Shown piece by piece: positions 35,347-47,600 of a stretch of 47,992 bases of DNA. Both the position numbers and the translations under genes were made by a program. This DNA is from Candidatus Endomicrobium macrotermitis (GTDB taxonomy: Bacteria > Elusimicrobiota > Endomicrobiia > Endomicrobiales > Endomicrobiaceae), in the NCBI GenBank assembly GCA_031271405.1, contig JAISVT010000057.1:1-47992 (forward strand), written 5' to 3'. The first letter of the stretch is position 1. The number at the start of each line of letters is the position of its first letter. The notes beneath the pieces were generated by a model, which had not been told where the DNA came from, ran no database searches, and saw only the letters and a list, made by a program, of their open reading frames with translations.

Positions 35347-35432
35347 TGCCGAGGGCGGGACTTGAACCCGCACGCCGCCTAAGCAACTTGAGATTTTGAG
35401 TCTCACGTGTCTGCCAATTCCACCACCTCGGC
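35347..35432 (-). tRNA. tRNA-Leu (anticodon CAA)
   Basis: An 86-base class II tRNA. The acceptor stem GCCGAGG pairs with CCTCGGC, the anticodon loop CTCAAAA sits in a TGAGA/TCTCA stem with anticodon CAA, a long variable arm follows, and the T arm contains GGTTCAAGTCC. The discriminator is A; CCA is not encoded. Confidence 0.97.
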
Positions 35433-35473
35433 TTAAAGAACTTCGGAAGTTTTGCTTCCAAAAGCAGGACTGT

Positions 35474-35502
35474 ATTTTATAATAAAAGCGGTTTTTAGTC
35501 AA
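35474..35502 (-). promoter_or_regulatory. sigma-70-type promoter of tRNA-Leu
   Basis: On the minus strand TTGACT (35502-35497), a 17-base spacer and TAAAAT (35479-35474), identical hexamers and spacing to the tRNA-Lys promoter. Confidence 0.7.
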
Positions 35503-35998
35503 TGACGGACGATACAAATTCCATTTTGTCACCCTATGCAAAGCTGCAGTGCGGCGACTGGACGGCAACGGCACAGATTTTGGGAACGGCAAACAAAAAC
35601 AATAGATTTTTATTTTTTGCCGTCATACCGGACATGCTTTGCCTGCAAACCCGGATACCGATTTTCATCGTTATGACAGATTGGAAGTACGGCATAACAA
35701 AAAAACATATTCCCGGCTAAGACATTCGTGAATGACGAATATGGTTTTGTTTTTTGTCTTTGCCGTGCCGCCCTTAACGCGAGTCTATAAGCGGAATAAA
35801 TTTTTAGGCGGTCTGGTTTTAAATGTTTGAGCGTGCGAAACGCGCGGGGTTTTTAAAACTGCCTGAAAATTTATGCAGCGAATGCGTTCCCGGCGGCGGG
35901 CGTTTTTGATTGCTTTTTGCGCTCGTGCAAAAAGTAACCCGGGTGCAGGGCGAAGCGCCTGCAATAGCAGGGGTCGGGAGGCGCAGTGCTCCCGGAAA
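35503..35998. repeat. gene-poor gap with several hairpin-forming repeats
   Basis: No convincing gene is seen here. From about 35610 to 35720 there is a repeat-like stretch (CCGTCATACCGGACATG ... CCCGGATACC). From 35880 the tract is GC-rich with three stems: CTTTTTGC-GCTCGT-GCAAAAAG at 35913-35934, GCAGG ... CCTGC just after 35940, and GGGAG ... CTCCC near 35977-35994. It looks like a dispersed composite element between tRNA-Leu and the lipoprotein gene. Confidence 0.5.
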
Positions 35999-36760
35999 TT
36001 AAATTTGTATAAGGGTTTCTTTTTTGTTTTTAGTGTTGATTATTTTTACGACTTTGAAGTTGAGTTTGTATTTTTCGGAGTATTTTTTGGTTTCTTCGGC
36101 TACAATGCCTTTTACAAGGGCTTCGGTTTTTTCGTCAATTTCGGCTGCGGCGGATAGAATTAAAACGGAATCTTCGTTGCCTGCATACTTTAAGCGTATC
36201 ATAGATATAAGCGCGCCGAAAAACGGGTTAGACCTTGAAGACATATCTATCTGCGAAACTATCATTCTGCCGACATACTCTTCCGGCACAATATCGTGCT
36301 TGTCTTCTATCATAATTTTCGCATAGCCGGGGCCTTCTATTTCCATAAGGCTGCGAGACTCGTAATCTCCCCTGGAAATGCGCATATAAAAATAGGCTTT
36401 TATGTCTTCTATATTCTGGATTATCCTGAATAGCACGTTTTTTTCTTTGTCGAAAACGCTGACGACCATATACTGTATTTCGGAATCGCTGCTTAAAACT
36501 ACCCTGGTTATGGACATTACGGCGCTTTGCATCTTTTTTACTGCTTCCGAAACCTGCGCCTGATCTTTTGAGGTAATGGTATCAAGCTCCATATCGAGAT
36601 ATAAAGTTTTGCCGAATATGGAAGCCTTGGAATCGCTTTCGCATTCTTTTTTTACAAGAGCCTCAAGTTCTTGGGTAAGATTTTCTTTAGGATAGCTTAC
36701 GCCGCAGGAAACAAAGCAGGCTAAAACTATTGATAATATGAAAAGTTTTAATGGTTGCAT
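35999..36760 (-). CDS. lipoprotein of unknown function
   Basis: 253 residues. The N-terminus has a lipoprotein signal peptide with candidate lipobox cysteines C15 (VLAC) and C19 (FVSC), the second being followed by Gly. The mature part mixes alpha and beta elements, with charged strands and no recognised motif. No family is recognised. It lies 91 bases downstream of the FtsH-like gene on the same strand, so it could be co-transcribed with it and be a periplasmic partner; this is inference only. Confidence 0.7.
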   Translation of the reverse strand: MQPLKLFILSIVLACFVSCGVSYPKENLTQELEALVKKECESDSKASIFGKTLYLDMELDTITSKDQAQVSEAVKKMQSAVMSITRVVLSSDSEIQYMVVSVFDKEKNVLFRIIQNIEDIKAYFYMRISRGDYESRSLMEIEGPGYAKIMIEDKHDIVPEEYVGRMIVSQIDMSSRSNPFFGALISMIRLKYAGNEDSVLILSAAAEIDEKTEALVKGIVAEETKKYSEKYKLNFKVVKIINTKNKKETLIQI

Positions 36761-36851
36761 AATATAAAACCGGGTGTTTTTGTCATAATAACTTTACGGC
36801 GGCAAACGCCGCATCCCGCGCCGCTTTCAGCGGCCGGCAACAACAGGTCTG

Positions 36852-38510
36852 TCAGTTTTGCGCCTGCCCCTCCAGCGTTTTTTGCATCTCCGATTCCGGA
36901 ATGACCTGCGGCTTTTTCTTGCCGAGTTTATCAAGGGTCTCTTCCAAATCGTCAAAGTCCATTTCTTTATCCGTCAAAAGCCTTTTGGCAACGGCGTCAA
37001 CCGCGTCCCAGTTTGCTTTCAAAAGTTCTTCGGCTTTGGCATAACAGGAATTTAATACTTCTATCGTTTCGTTATTGAGTTTTTCTTTTAAACTTTCGGA
37101 CATCAGCTCTTTGGGTATTGCTGAAAAATCGCCCACATAACCGCTGTTTCCCATGCCGACGCACCAAACCATAAGGTTTGCTATCTGCATGGCGTTTCTG
37201 AAATCCGCCGACACGCCGTTTGAAGTGGTGCCGTATTTTATTTTTTCGGCAACGTGGCTTGCAAGCGAAACGATGATGTCGGCAATATATTTTTCTTTAT
37301 TGGAAGTGTGGAGTTCCTCTTTGGGATAATGCGAAACAAGACCTAAGGCCGAGCCGTGCGATTTTACGGTAATTTTAAAAACGTCGTCCGTAGGGTGAAG
37401 CATATACAAAGCTATGGCGTGCCCCGCTTCGTGGTAGGCGACCATTTCAAGCTCTTTGGGCGTCATTTCAAGATGCGTTTCCAAACCCAGGTCTATTCTG
37501 TCCATTGCTTCGGAAATATCCTGCATATCTATATTTTCTTTTCCCTTGCGCGTGGCTATAAGGGCGGCTTCTTTCGCTATGTTTTCTATGTCAGCCGGCG
37601 ACTTGCGCACGGATTTTTTTGCGAGCCTGCTTATGTTTACGTCGGGAGAAATGTTGACTTTTTTAAGGTAGAAATCAAAAAGCTGTTCCCTTTCTTTTAA
37701 GTTGGGAAGCGTTATGGTTATTTTTCTGTCAAACCTGCCGGGCCTTAAAAGAGCTTTATCCAAAACGCCTTCGTCGGCGTTTGTCGCGGCGATAACTATA
37801 ACGTTGCTTCCTTTGCTTTCCAGACCGTCCATTTCCACAAGAAGCTGGTTTTGGGTGCTGTTTGTTTCTTCACCGCCGCCCATATAAGAGAAAGTCCTGC
37901 CTCTTCCTATGACTTCTATTTCGTCGATAAATATTATGCACGCGCCGTCGGTATAAGCGTATTCCCTGGCTTTTTTAAAAAGGTTTCTTACCCTGCCCGC
38001 GCCTACGCCCACAAAAACTTCGACAAATTCGCTGCCAGCCATGGATATGAAAGGAATGCCGCACTCGGTGGCAATGGCTTTGGCAAGCAAAGTTTTGCCG
38101 GTTCCGGGAGGCCCCATAAGAAGAAGGCCTTTTATTATTTTGCCGCCCATTTTTTGAAGCTGCGTTCTGTCTTTTATCAGCTGGACGACTTCCAAGGCTT
38201 CTTTTTTAGCGCCTTCAAGGCCGATAACTTCTTTGAAAGTTACTTTTATCCTGTCGCTTTTAATTTTGTTTTTCTTGACGTTACCGAACCCACCGCGCGA
38301 AAAAAACGTAACGTACATAAACACAAAAGCCGCCGCGCTTGCAAGCGCGAGAATAAGCTGAACCGGCATTTGAGCCAAAGTCATGGTGCGGTAAAACGAT
38401 TCGAGCTTGCTCATACCGTAAACGGAAAGCCCCAGAAGAACAAGGACTACGAACCCTATTATCACCCATATTTTGTTGTTTTGCATAAACATCTTGATTT
38501 TACGGAACAT
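36852..38510 (-). CDS. FtsH-like membrane AAA+ zinc metalloprotease lacking the periplasmic domain
   Basis: 552 residues. Two membrane helices (about 13-31 and 46-66) are separated by only about 14 residues, so the roughly 70-residue periplasmic domain of canonical FtsH is missing. The AAA module has Walker A GPPGTGKT (133-140), Walker B IIFIDEIE and the second region of homology NADEGVLDKALLRPGRFDR. The protease domain has HEAGH (360-364) and the third zinc ligand D436 in SADF. All catalytic residues are present, so it should be an active processive protease for membrane or cytosolic proteins. GAGG precedes the ATG, and a TATAAT lies about 30 bases upstream. It may be a paralogue of a main FtsH elsewhere. 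Confidence 0.88.
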   Translation of the reverse strand: MFRKIKMFMQNNKIWVIIGFVVLVLLGLSVYGMSKLESFYRTMTLAQMPVQLILALASAAAFVFMYVTFFSRGGFGNVKKNKIKSDRIKVTFKEVIGLEGAKKEALEVVQLIKDRTQLQKMGGKIIKGLLLMGPPGTGKTLLAKAIATECGIPFISMAGSEFVEVFVGVGAGRVRNLFKKAREYAYTDGACIIFIDEIEVIGRGRTFSYMGGGEETNSTQNQLLVEMDGLESKGSNVIVIAATNADEGVLDKALLRPGRFDRKITITLPNLKEREQLFDFYLKKVNISPDVNISRLAKKSVRKSPADIENIAKEAALIATRKGKENIDMQDISEAMDRIDLGLETHLEMTPKELEMVAYHEAGHAIALYMLHPTDDVFKITVKSHGSALGLVSHYPKEELHTSNKEKYIADIIVSLASHVAEKIKYGTTSNGVSADFRNAMQIANLMVWCVGMGNSGYVGDFSAIPKELMSESLKEKLNNETIEVLNSCYAKAEELLKANWDAVDAVAKRLLTDKEMDFDDLEETLDKLGKKKPQVIPESEMQKTLEGQAQN

Positions 38511-38593
38511 TGTTGCCTCTTTTTATTTTGATTTTCGATTATTATAGCTATTTTAAAGGTAAAAAGACATCTTTTTGGAAGACCTGCTGCACA

Positions 38594-38635
38594 AACAAAA
38601 AGCGGGCCCGAAAACCCCGGACCCGCTTTTTGTTT
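38594..38635 (-). terminator. rho-independent terminator of the giant UDPGP-like gene
   Basis: On the minus strand AAAAAGCGGGTCCGGGG pairs with a following CGGGCCCGCTTTTT (with small bulges) around TTTT, followed by a T-rich tract. It lies about 20 bases downstream of the stop codon of the giant gene. Confidence 0.8.
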
Positions 38636-38653
38636 GCGACAGTTTGCTGTGAA

Positions 38654-41600
38654 TTATGCCGCGGATAGGATGTCTCTTATTGCTTTTGTCGCAGTAACGC
38701 CGGAACGTTTTGCAAAATCTTTGGCATCTATTTTTGATACCGCGTATTCTACCAGTACCATCATAGCCGCAATAGCCTCTTGCTCAACGGCAGCAGACTC
38801 AGCAGAAGCAATAAGCATTTCACCTTTGCTCTCCAGCTCCATGAAATAACTCTTAAGCGCAGAATTATTAATAATATCAGTCTGTACAGAATCTCCAAGC
38901 TTCTCCATAGCCATTTGCTTAAGCTGTTCAATATTAACGGCATTACCGTTAAGCACACTTGCAAGCAGCCCCCTGCCAAGTAATGCGGCAACCTTACTTT
39001 CCACCTCATTTCCTTTCTTAAGCATTGATTGCATAAACAGTTCTTTTGAAATTCCTAGATCTTCAAGGAAGCGTTGTTCCATATAATTTTCAGCCGCTCC
39101 CATAATGTACCCTCTTGCTCTGTTCACTCTTACCGATTCGCTTCCGGAACCTTCAAGCAGCTTTTTAACTACTCCGCGAATTACATTACTTGCTCCGGCG
39201 TTTTCAAGAGCCGACTTAATAGCATCGGGAGTTACATCGCTGCTTGAAAGAATAGTACTGAGGGCATTCACATTCGTAAATCCAAATTCCGATTTTTGTT
39301 TGCCTACATTAGCTTTACGGTATCCGTTTCTAAAAGCCGCAAGTTCTTCTTTAATGTTTTTCGGAGTTAAGCGTTTACCGACATTTTCGTAGTAGTCTTC
39401 TATAATATCCGCTCCTTTAGCTGCAGAAATTATACTATCATCTATGAGCTCTCCTCGTTTAGAACTTGTATTTATAAGATGATTCTTAAACGGCACCATG
39501 TTATCTACAGATATTCTCTCCAAATCGGCAATTGCCTTCTGAATTTTATCCGCACTATCTAATACCGAGACATCAAGAGTTATATTGTAAATCCCAGCGT
39601 CAAAACATGCTTTAACATTGGCTTCAAAATCAGAAGAATTTGCATTGACAGCCGGAGCTATTTCAATACCGCTGGCTCTCAATACCGCTATTGCTTCTAC
39701 TAAAGCAGGGTCAACTTTGCCTGACGAAATTCTGTCACCGGTACTTACCGCCAAAATCGTAGCATCACTCTTCTTACGGTCGACGCTGATTTGCTTCACG
39801 ATACTTGACACGGTTGTTGCTCTGCCTGACAAAAGAGACGAACCGATTATTCTTTCTCTGATATTAGCTTGCCTTTCTATATCCAAAGCTTCAAAGAAAG
39901 CTTCAGAACCAAACTCCCTGTCTGCGAAAGCATTGGCTATATCAACCACGCCGCTACCAGCGGATTCTTCGACATTGACTGAACTGTTTTTATTTACCAT
40001 GTCAACCGCAGACACTCCGCCTATGCCCAAACGGTTTTGTAATAGCGGATTTTCGTTGATGTTGTAAGCAAATGCTGCAAAAGCAGTTTCATACAATCTT
40101 TCCTTTTCCGAGGCCGACATTTCTAATCCGTCTATATTTTTTACGCGCATTACTATGTCATAAACCACATTTCCGTCACTATTTCTGACAACTTCTCCAT
40201 TTTCAAATCTTGCTACAAAATATTGTTCTGCAACAAAAGCTCTTTTTCCCTTTTCACCTGTCCGGACAAAGCTAAAGCCGGTATTAGGCATTATCTTTCT
40301 AACTTCCCATATTCCGGTTTCGGAATTGTATCTCTGCGACAACGCAGTTTCGCTTCCGTATACGACTGTGGCAATATTGCGGTTTTGCGCATAAGTCGCC
40401 TGATGCTGCCGGGCAGTTTCACTGTTCGAATTATTTAAACCGGCATTTACAAGTATTACTTCGTTGCTTCTGAACCTGTTTATTTCTCCTTTAAATCCAA
40501 ATATATTTTCCGCAGCCTGAGCCGAAGCGTCTCTTGTCTTTGCCGCTGTGACAGGCTCTTTAGCATATCCGACAGAGGCGGAAACAATAGGATATCTGCT
40601 TGCATAGTCAAACCTCGGAGCCAGATCGCTTATGTACCTTCTATCGGTCAAGTTGCTCAAATCCCTGATTTTTTTACCGATAGTTCTTGGAGTAGATTTG
40701 CGTATATCTTCCGGAATATCGGCAACTGTCGCATCTTCGGGTAAATACGCATTATCTTTAAGAATTTTGAGCAATTCATAATCTTTGACAAGAGCATTAA
40801 ATTCTTTAGTAGCCAAGCCTAAAATTTCTATATTTTTTTCGGCACTGGCTTCAATCAATTTATTTACCTTTCTCTCAAGGGCTGCGACTGTCATTTTAGG
40901 GATATTTTCTAAAGCTTCTACATAGTTATAATCTTCACGGCCGATATATCTTTTCAGCTGTTCAATTTTTTCAGCTATGCCGGCAGCTTCTTTTTCCGCT
41001 GCTGTTGCCGCTTTCGCTTCTTCAATTGCTTTTCTATCTGCGACCCTCTTTTCTGCCGCAGCTCTTTTTTCTGCCTCTGCTTTTTCAACTTCTCCAGATG
41101 CCTGTTCTGCAGATTTCTGCCCGGCCGCTTTTTCAATAAATTCTATGACATTGCCTCCGCTGTCGATAATTCTTATACCGTCTGCATCAACGGTTACCGT
41201 TACGTCTTCCAAGACAGTTCTGCCGTTAAGCGCTCCCGGATAAATTTCTTCTTCCGTTGCGGTATTATTTATAAATCTGACGTCGCCGGCAAGAGTCAAA
41301 TCGGATAAATCGAATTTTCCGTCTATGCTGAGAGTTTTGATTCTGCTCGTGTCAAGATATGTCATCTTGTCAAACATAGAGAACAAATAAACTCCTAAAT
41401 CGTTATTTTTAGACTGAACTCCGCCGTTTACCACTATTTGATTGTCCCTTACTTCTCCTCCGTATAAGAAACCCAGGATATCCCCTACGGCTTTATAAGG
41501 AGAAAACCCTATTTCTTCGCGCTGTTCTGCATTTGCATAAGCTACTTTCACTAACGGGGTACCCTTGCCAAGCAACTTTTCCATAGTGCTATTCAAAGAA

Positions 41601-44600
41601 GCGTCAGTTCTTCTCTCTCTTTGCAAACTGATATTAGTCCAAGTAAGCACCTGACCTATAGCCCATTCCATTTTACTGAAGAAATCGCCTTCAGGATTGC
41701 TTTCTGTTACCGTTTTCGGGTCAACATTAATAACGGGAGGCGCCATCAATTCAAATGTTTTCTGAACGCCTTTATCCTGAATTAACTGACCGAACAATAT
41801 GCCGAGAGTAAATACGTCCCACTGAGAATTATTCGTATTAAACAACGCCGCATTTAACTTACTCTGAGGTCTGAATAATCCGCTTATATGCTGGTCAAAC
41901 GCTTTAAGTTCTTTTTCTCCCATTGTATCTTTTGTCTTCAATCCCAAAGTTTCGAATATGGAACCAAGCGTATAAGAAGCAAAATTCGCAACTTCTATCA
42001 AGAACATAAATGTCCCGGTTGCAAGTTTTAAGAACATCAGCGTTCCGCCTTTGGCGTCTATTCCTATTCTTGTCGCAAAATACATGGTAATTCCGCCAAA
42101 ATTGCCTTTAGCGCCGGCATTAACTGCATCGCCGTTAGCAAATACAACAGAACCCAATTCCTTCCTTGCGTCAGCCATCTGTTCCGGGGTCATCTTGCTG
42201 AAATCATATCCCTTTTCTATCATATAATCATTAACTCTTTTCACTATTTGCATCATTACCGTAAAAAATACGGGGCCATGGCTTCCGTGAGTCATTTTTT
42301 TAAGTATCGGCGTTTCAAAATCGTTTGCGTCTTTATCCAATTCCATATTCAGGCTGTATGTACCGTCAGAGTTTTTCTGCCAGTCAGGGATTCTGTCGGA
42401 CATCATAATCCCTTCACGGGCACCCTCTCCGAGAACCTGCGCTAAAACTCCGGAGTTGAAAATTTCAGGATTCAAGCTCTTCAACAATTGCGCATTAGCA
42501 TTATCCGCAGGATTCGAACCTACAACCTGCATGATTGCCTGCTGACCGCCGTTATTAGCTGCCGCGGCAGCCTTAATATCTATAATCTTTGCAAATTTAA
42601 ACACATCAATTTCTTCATCGCCGACTTTTACTTTTGTCTGTATTAACAACGGCGTATCCGTGGCTTTTCCGGTTAACTCCGGCACATTAATATCAGTGCC
42701 GTTTATTTTCTTTCTTACTACCGGAGCTTTCTTTTTATCAAGTTTAAATCCGTCGCCTTCAGTTTCATAAAAATCGGACGGGTTTATTCTTGTAAAACCG
42801 TATTTTGCGAGTCTTGCTACAATGTCAGACGCATAATGACTATCCAATTTTTTACCGAATAAATTAAGATTCTTAGCAATATCGGACAAGGCCAACACGG
42901 CTTCTTTATCTCCGGCATTTATTGCATTCTGCAAAGCTTCCATATACTTATTATACGCGTATATTACGGGATGCCTGCCCATTACCCCGGCGCCGACTCC
43001 GCCGTTTAGCCACAAAACTACCATCGGAGCTATTTCCGAAACCGCTTGTTTTAATTCATCGTAAGGGCGGATGTCTATATCTTCGGACTCTCTGGAAGCA
43101 ATAATTTCAGCGCCTTCTTCATCCGAAGAAGCAATCGCAATGTCCTGAACCCCCGTTTCCAATCGCTCTAATCCGTCAATATCCCTTAAACCTAAAGAAT
43201 TAAGCACAAGCAATCTCCATACCAGAACGCCTGTTTCATCATATCCGTATTCGGAAAGTGTTCCTGTTTCATCATACGAATAATACTTCATTACTCTTAA
43301 AGCTTCGGCTAAGGCGTTGACTCTGGCCGTATTTTCCTCTCTTAACCGTTTTACGGTTTCTTCATCTTTTTTATGTTCATCGGTTATTCTTGTAAGCTTT
43401 ATATCGCCCATGGCTTTATACAAAGCATTTACGTCTTGCGGAGTTTTCTCGCTCGCTTTATACGCTTCTATCGCGTCGTTCAATGCTTTTATCGATGCGT
43501 CTTGAACGGCTGATTCTTCCGTAACCGAAGGTTCCGATTCACCGGCTTTCGGAGTATAAACCTCTTCAACTTCAGGATCAACCGTAAATGTCGCTTTGCT
43601 GTGATCCGCACTTAAATCAACCTTTGTTATGCGCTGTATTGTAATCTTACCGTTTGCATTTACCGTAACTTTAAAATTCTCTAATGTGCTCCTTCTTAAA
43701 TTTTCAGGCGAGAATACAAAGTTAGGATCTCCGGAATTATTCTCAAACCAAATATTGCCTTTTAACGTCAGATTTCTTATTCTTCCGTCTCTTGTTAATT
43801 TAAATACTTCAACTCCGCTAAAATCATTGCCTACTAATGTGGTGTACGCTGCTGCCGCCATTTCCTGCGCTTTGTCGCTTTCCGAAACATCTACTATCGC
43901 TTTAGGCGATTGGCCTTGAATTTTATTGGCAAGCACCGTATAACCGAATTTAATGGACGACGGCAAGAATCCCGTAAACTCATCGTCTCTTTGATTTTTA
44001 TCGGCAACAACTACATCTACAAACTTGTTGCCTTCACCAAATAACGCATTCATGACGGCATTGATTCTGTTGCCTGCCTCTGTCCCCGAATATCTTAAAA
44101 ATTCCAAATTCATTCCCAAAGACAACAAAAATTGCCCGGATGCCAGCTCTACATTTATCTCCGAACCCGTATCTTCAAGTATCGGGAACGGAACAATAAA
44201 ATTATTATATTGTTCGGGCGTTAATAATGTTTTGAGTTCCGAAAGAATTACGCCTAAACTAAAAGAATTGAAAGAAGAACCGTTTGTATTAAACGGCTGG
44301 GCTATATTGCCCATTCCCAATTCTTCCATATTGGAGTTAACGCTTGCAGAATCTGCTTGTGATTTTGTATCGCCAAGCTCAAACAGCCACGGAAAAACAA
44401 TATTTCCGTCTTTATCTATTGTTAAAACGTCTCTTTCTATAAGCGTTTCTATTTTTCTTATTGTTAACTCGCTGCCGACAGCGGCACCTAACAGCACTTT
44501 TCCATAATTCAAAAACTCTTCTTTTGTAAATTTCTTAAATCCGAGAACTCCGCCTTTTCTGTCTTGCGCTTCTCTCGTGGCAAAAAACATAACTGCTCTT

Positions 44601-47600
44601 GCGTTTATACCCTGACGGGGTCTTGAATTTTGTATTTCCGCGCTTGCAATGCTGATATCGCCGCTGGAGTTTTGCAAGGCAGTAATTGCTCTGCGCGTCA
44701 TTCTCGTAACTTCTCTTCCGTTCAACGTTCCATTTGCTACGTTTATCAGCCTTTGCGCAAGTAAGAAGAATGTTCCGCCGTGATTCAAATGTTTTGTTTT
44801 AGTCGATGAAAAATGCAATATTCTTCTTTTATTTTCATCTTTCTTCTCCGAAACCACTCTGAAATTATTGCCGGCAATAATGTATCTGTTATCAGCGGCA
44901 AAACTTCCAAGCAATCTATCGATTAAATCATCATTTCCCATACCTGCCAGCGTTTCTCTGGAAGGCAATATGGATTCGTCACCTGCTGCAGTAAGTATAA
45001 CTATAGAGTCTCCGTTTTCTTTCGCTTTGGCAACTCTGTCATCCATTATGCTGACAAATGTTTTTTCGCCTGCTTTATCGGTTATTACCGCAATATCGCT
45101 GGCTTTGCCGGCAAGGTCGGGAACAAGTTCCGTTCTCCACCACCTGTCCTGATCATCTTGCTGCCAGCCTTCTTCTTCTTCAGAGCCGGCAGGTCTGGAA
45201 ACGTACAGTACCGAAACCGTTTTATTAGGCGACTTTAAGCCTTTTTCATCTATTTTACCTTCATCCCTCATTTTTATCTTACCGTCTTCCTGCCGGTAAA
45301 AATCTTCCCAACCTATTCTGGGAAATCTGTACACCTTATTTATTTTTCCCAACTCTTCATCAGTCAAAGTTACGCCGAATAAATCTCCTTGTTTGGCAAG
45401 TCTGTCTAAAATCCCCAGCATATCTCTATCGTTAGCTTCCTCCGCCGCTTCCCTTGCAATAGTCCATTTTGCCAATGCAAATATTATAGGATGCCTTCCC
45501 TTTACTGCTTCGCCGGTACCCGCGCTTAACAATAAATTTATCAATTTATGCTTTTCTTCAGGTCTTAACGAATTATAATAACTTCTGTATCTGTCTAATG
45601 TTATAGTTAACCTCTTTGTCAGCCTTTCGGTGTCCGTATCGCGCGCCGCAGGCACAAAGTTTGCATCGGGCATATTGCCTAAATCGTATATTACATGGTT
45701 GTTAGAAACAATAGCGTCTGACATACCCGACGTATACAAAATATTCTGCATCCAGAAATCTACCCAATCTTGCTCATATTCGTAATGGACGCCGTTTACA
45801 TAATATCCTATTAATTTATACGCTTCGCCTATAGCCTTAACTTTAGCTATATTTTCTTCGGAACGGTCATTTTCAGTAAACTCAACACTAGCTATATATC
45901 TGCGGACAATGTTGTGCAGGCTTTCTTTTTTAACTCTGCTTGTTGTTGAAGTTGCTACATATTTCCTAAGGACAGTGTAAAGATCCTTTACCGATTGATC
46001 ACTGATTTTCGATGCTATCAATACAAACGGCTGCAGTTTTTCATTATCTTCTTCAATTTGTTTTCTGTTTATTAATCCTTTGACAATGCCTAACAAAGAA
46101 CTAACCGCCGTCAATCTTTGAGTTTCTTCCGAAGCTGCTACCGCTGCGTCCTGCACTGCCTGATCAGGCACTTCTCCAATTTCACCGAATCCGTCTTCTT
46201 CATCAACTATAACTTCATCTTGAGCATCAGAGGAAATAGACGCTTCAGGGCGCAAAGAAAGACCTTCCGAATCTGCTTGCCCTGAAGTTGAAGAACTACC
46301 GTCTGTATGTGTAGGAGAGGCAGATTCTTCAGGTTGTGCCTGAACCGAGCCTGGAACTTGCCTGAAAATAATGTTTCCGGCTCCATTTTCCTCTACTGTA
46401 AAAATTCCGCCGTACCTTCTCTCAAGCGCCATTCTATAGCGTTCAACTCTACCAACATTTATTATGCCTTTTAACATTGCAATTATTAGGGCACCTTTAA
46501 CTTCCAGTTTAAAAACATTATCTTCCAGTTTAAGTTCATTAGTTAAAGACTCAGCTTCTCCTTCTGAAATCAAACCTTCAATCTCTTGTGCGGTTAAAGG
46601 TGTCTTGACAAGTATGCCGTTTTCATATGTTACATTTATTCCCATCCTTCTATATGAGCCGATAACATCTCCGGCAACAATGTTATTCAAGTCTTCGTTA
46701 TCTAACGGGGTATATGCCTCATTGTCCATCAGCAAATCATAAAAAAACTGATTCGTTAAAACTTTTTTTCTCATTGCTTCCGAAGATTTTGCATTATCGG
46801 CTTTATTCGCAGCCATTTTTATGATTGACATGCCGGCTACAAACAAAATTACAATCAGTCCGGCAAGCATAAAACTGAGGCCAACGATTACAGATAACGC
46901 GGCTATAACGATACCTGCTCCAATCAATAAATTACCCCGAATGTTATTTTTAAAATTTTCGACGAAACTTTTAAAATCTTTAACATCAATCAGATTTGAT
47001 GCAAAAGCCAACACAAGCAGTCCAAATGCAACAATTGAGGGAACTGAAAGAATAGCTGTAGCGGAAGAAAATAAAATGGCTGCTGCAAAAGTAGCAACAG
47101 CGCTAAAAGCAAATGAATATTTTGACTTTATTGTTTGGCCAAGGCTTAAAAGACCGTTTCTTCTTCCGGCATCAATGACCCTGTAAGAAAGCGTATGGTT
47201 TATGTTTATGCCGAAAGCATTTCTTATAACAGCACCCATTAATTCTTTACTTGCGAACGTGCCCTTTGAATCAAAACCAAAATCAAAGAAAGTGGTCTGA
47301 ATATCGCCTTTTATTTGCGAAATCTCATTATAAATCATTTTTTCAAAATTATTATTCGCAAGCCAATCCTGCATTTCATTGTAATCTTTAATTCTCAAAT
47401 CAATCTGGCTTTCAATCTGTTCAAGAGTAAGTGTACTCTGATTATCTCGTATCCAACTTGATTGTTCATAAAAACCTTTAGCATTCAGCCAAGCTCTCAT
47501 CAAAAACAAAGTTTCCGATTCGCTTCTTGTCCCGATCACCTCAGAACTGGTCTTAATCACAGCTAAATCATTTTGTTCAAGAGCTTTTTTGAAATTTTCA

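Noticed and set aside
35502-35720. 72-codon plus-strand reading frame after tRNA-Leu
   Set aside because: It begins inside the tRNA-Leu promoter, has no ribosome binding site, and its second half is repeat-like sequence. No family resemblance.
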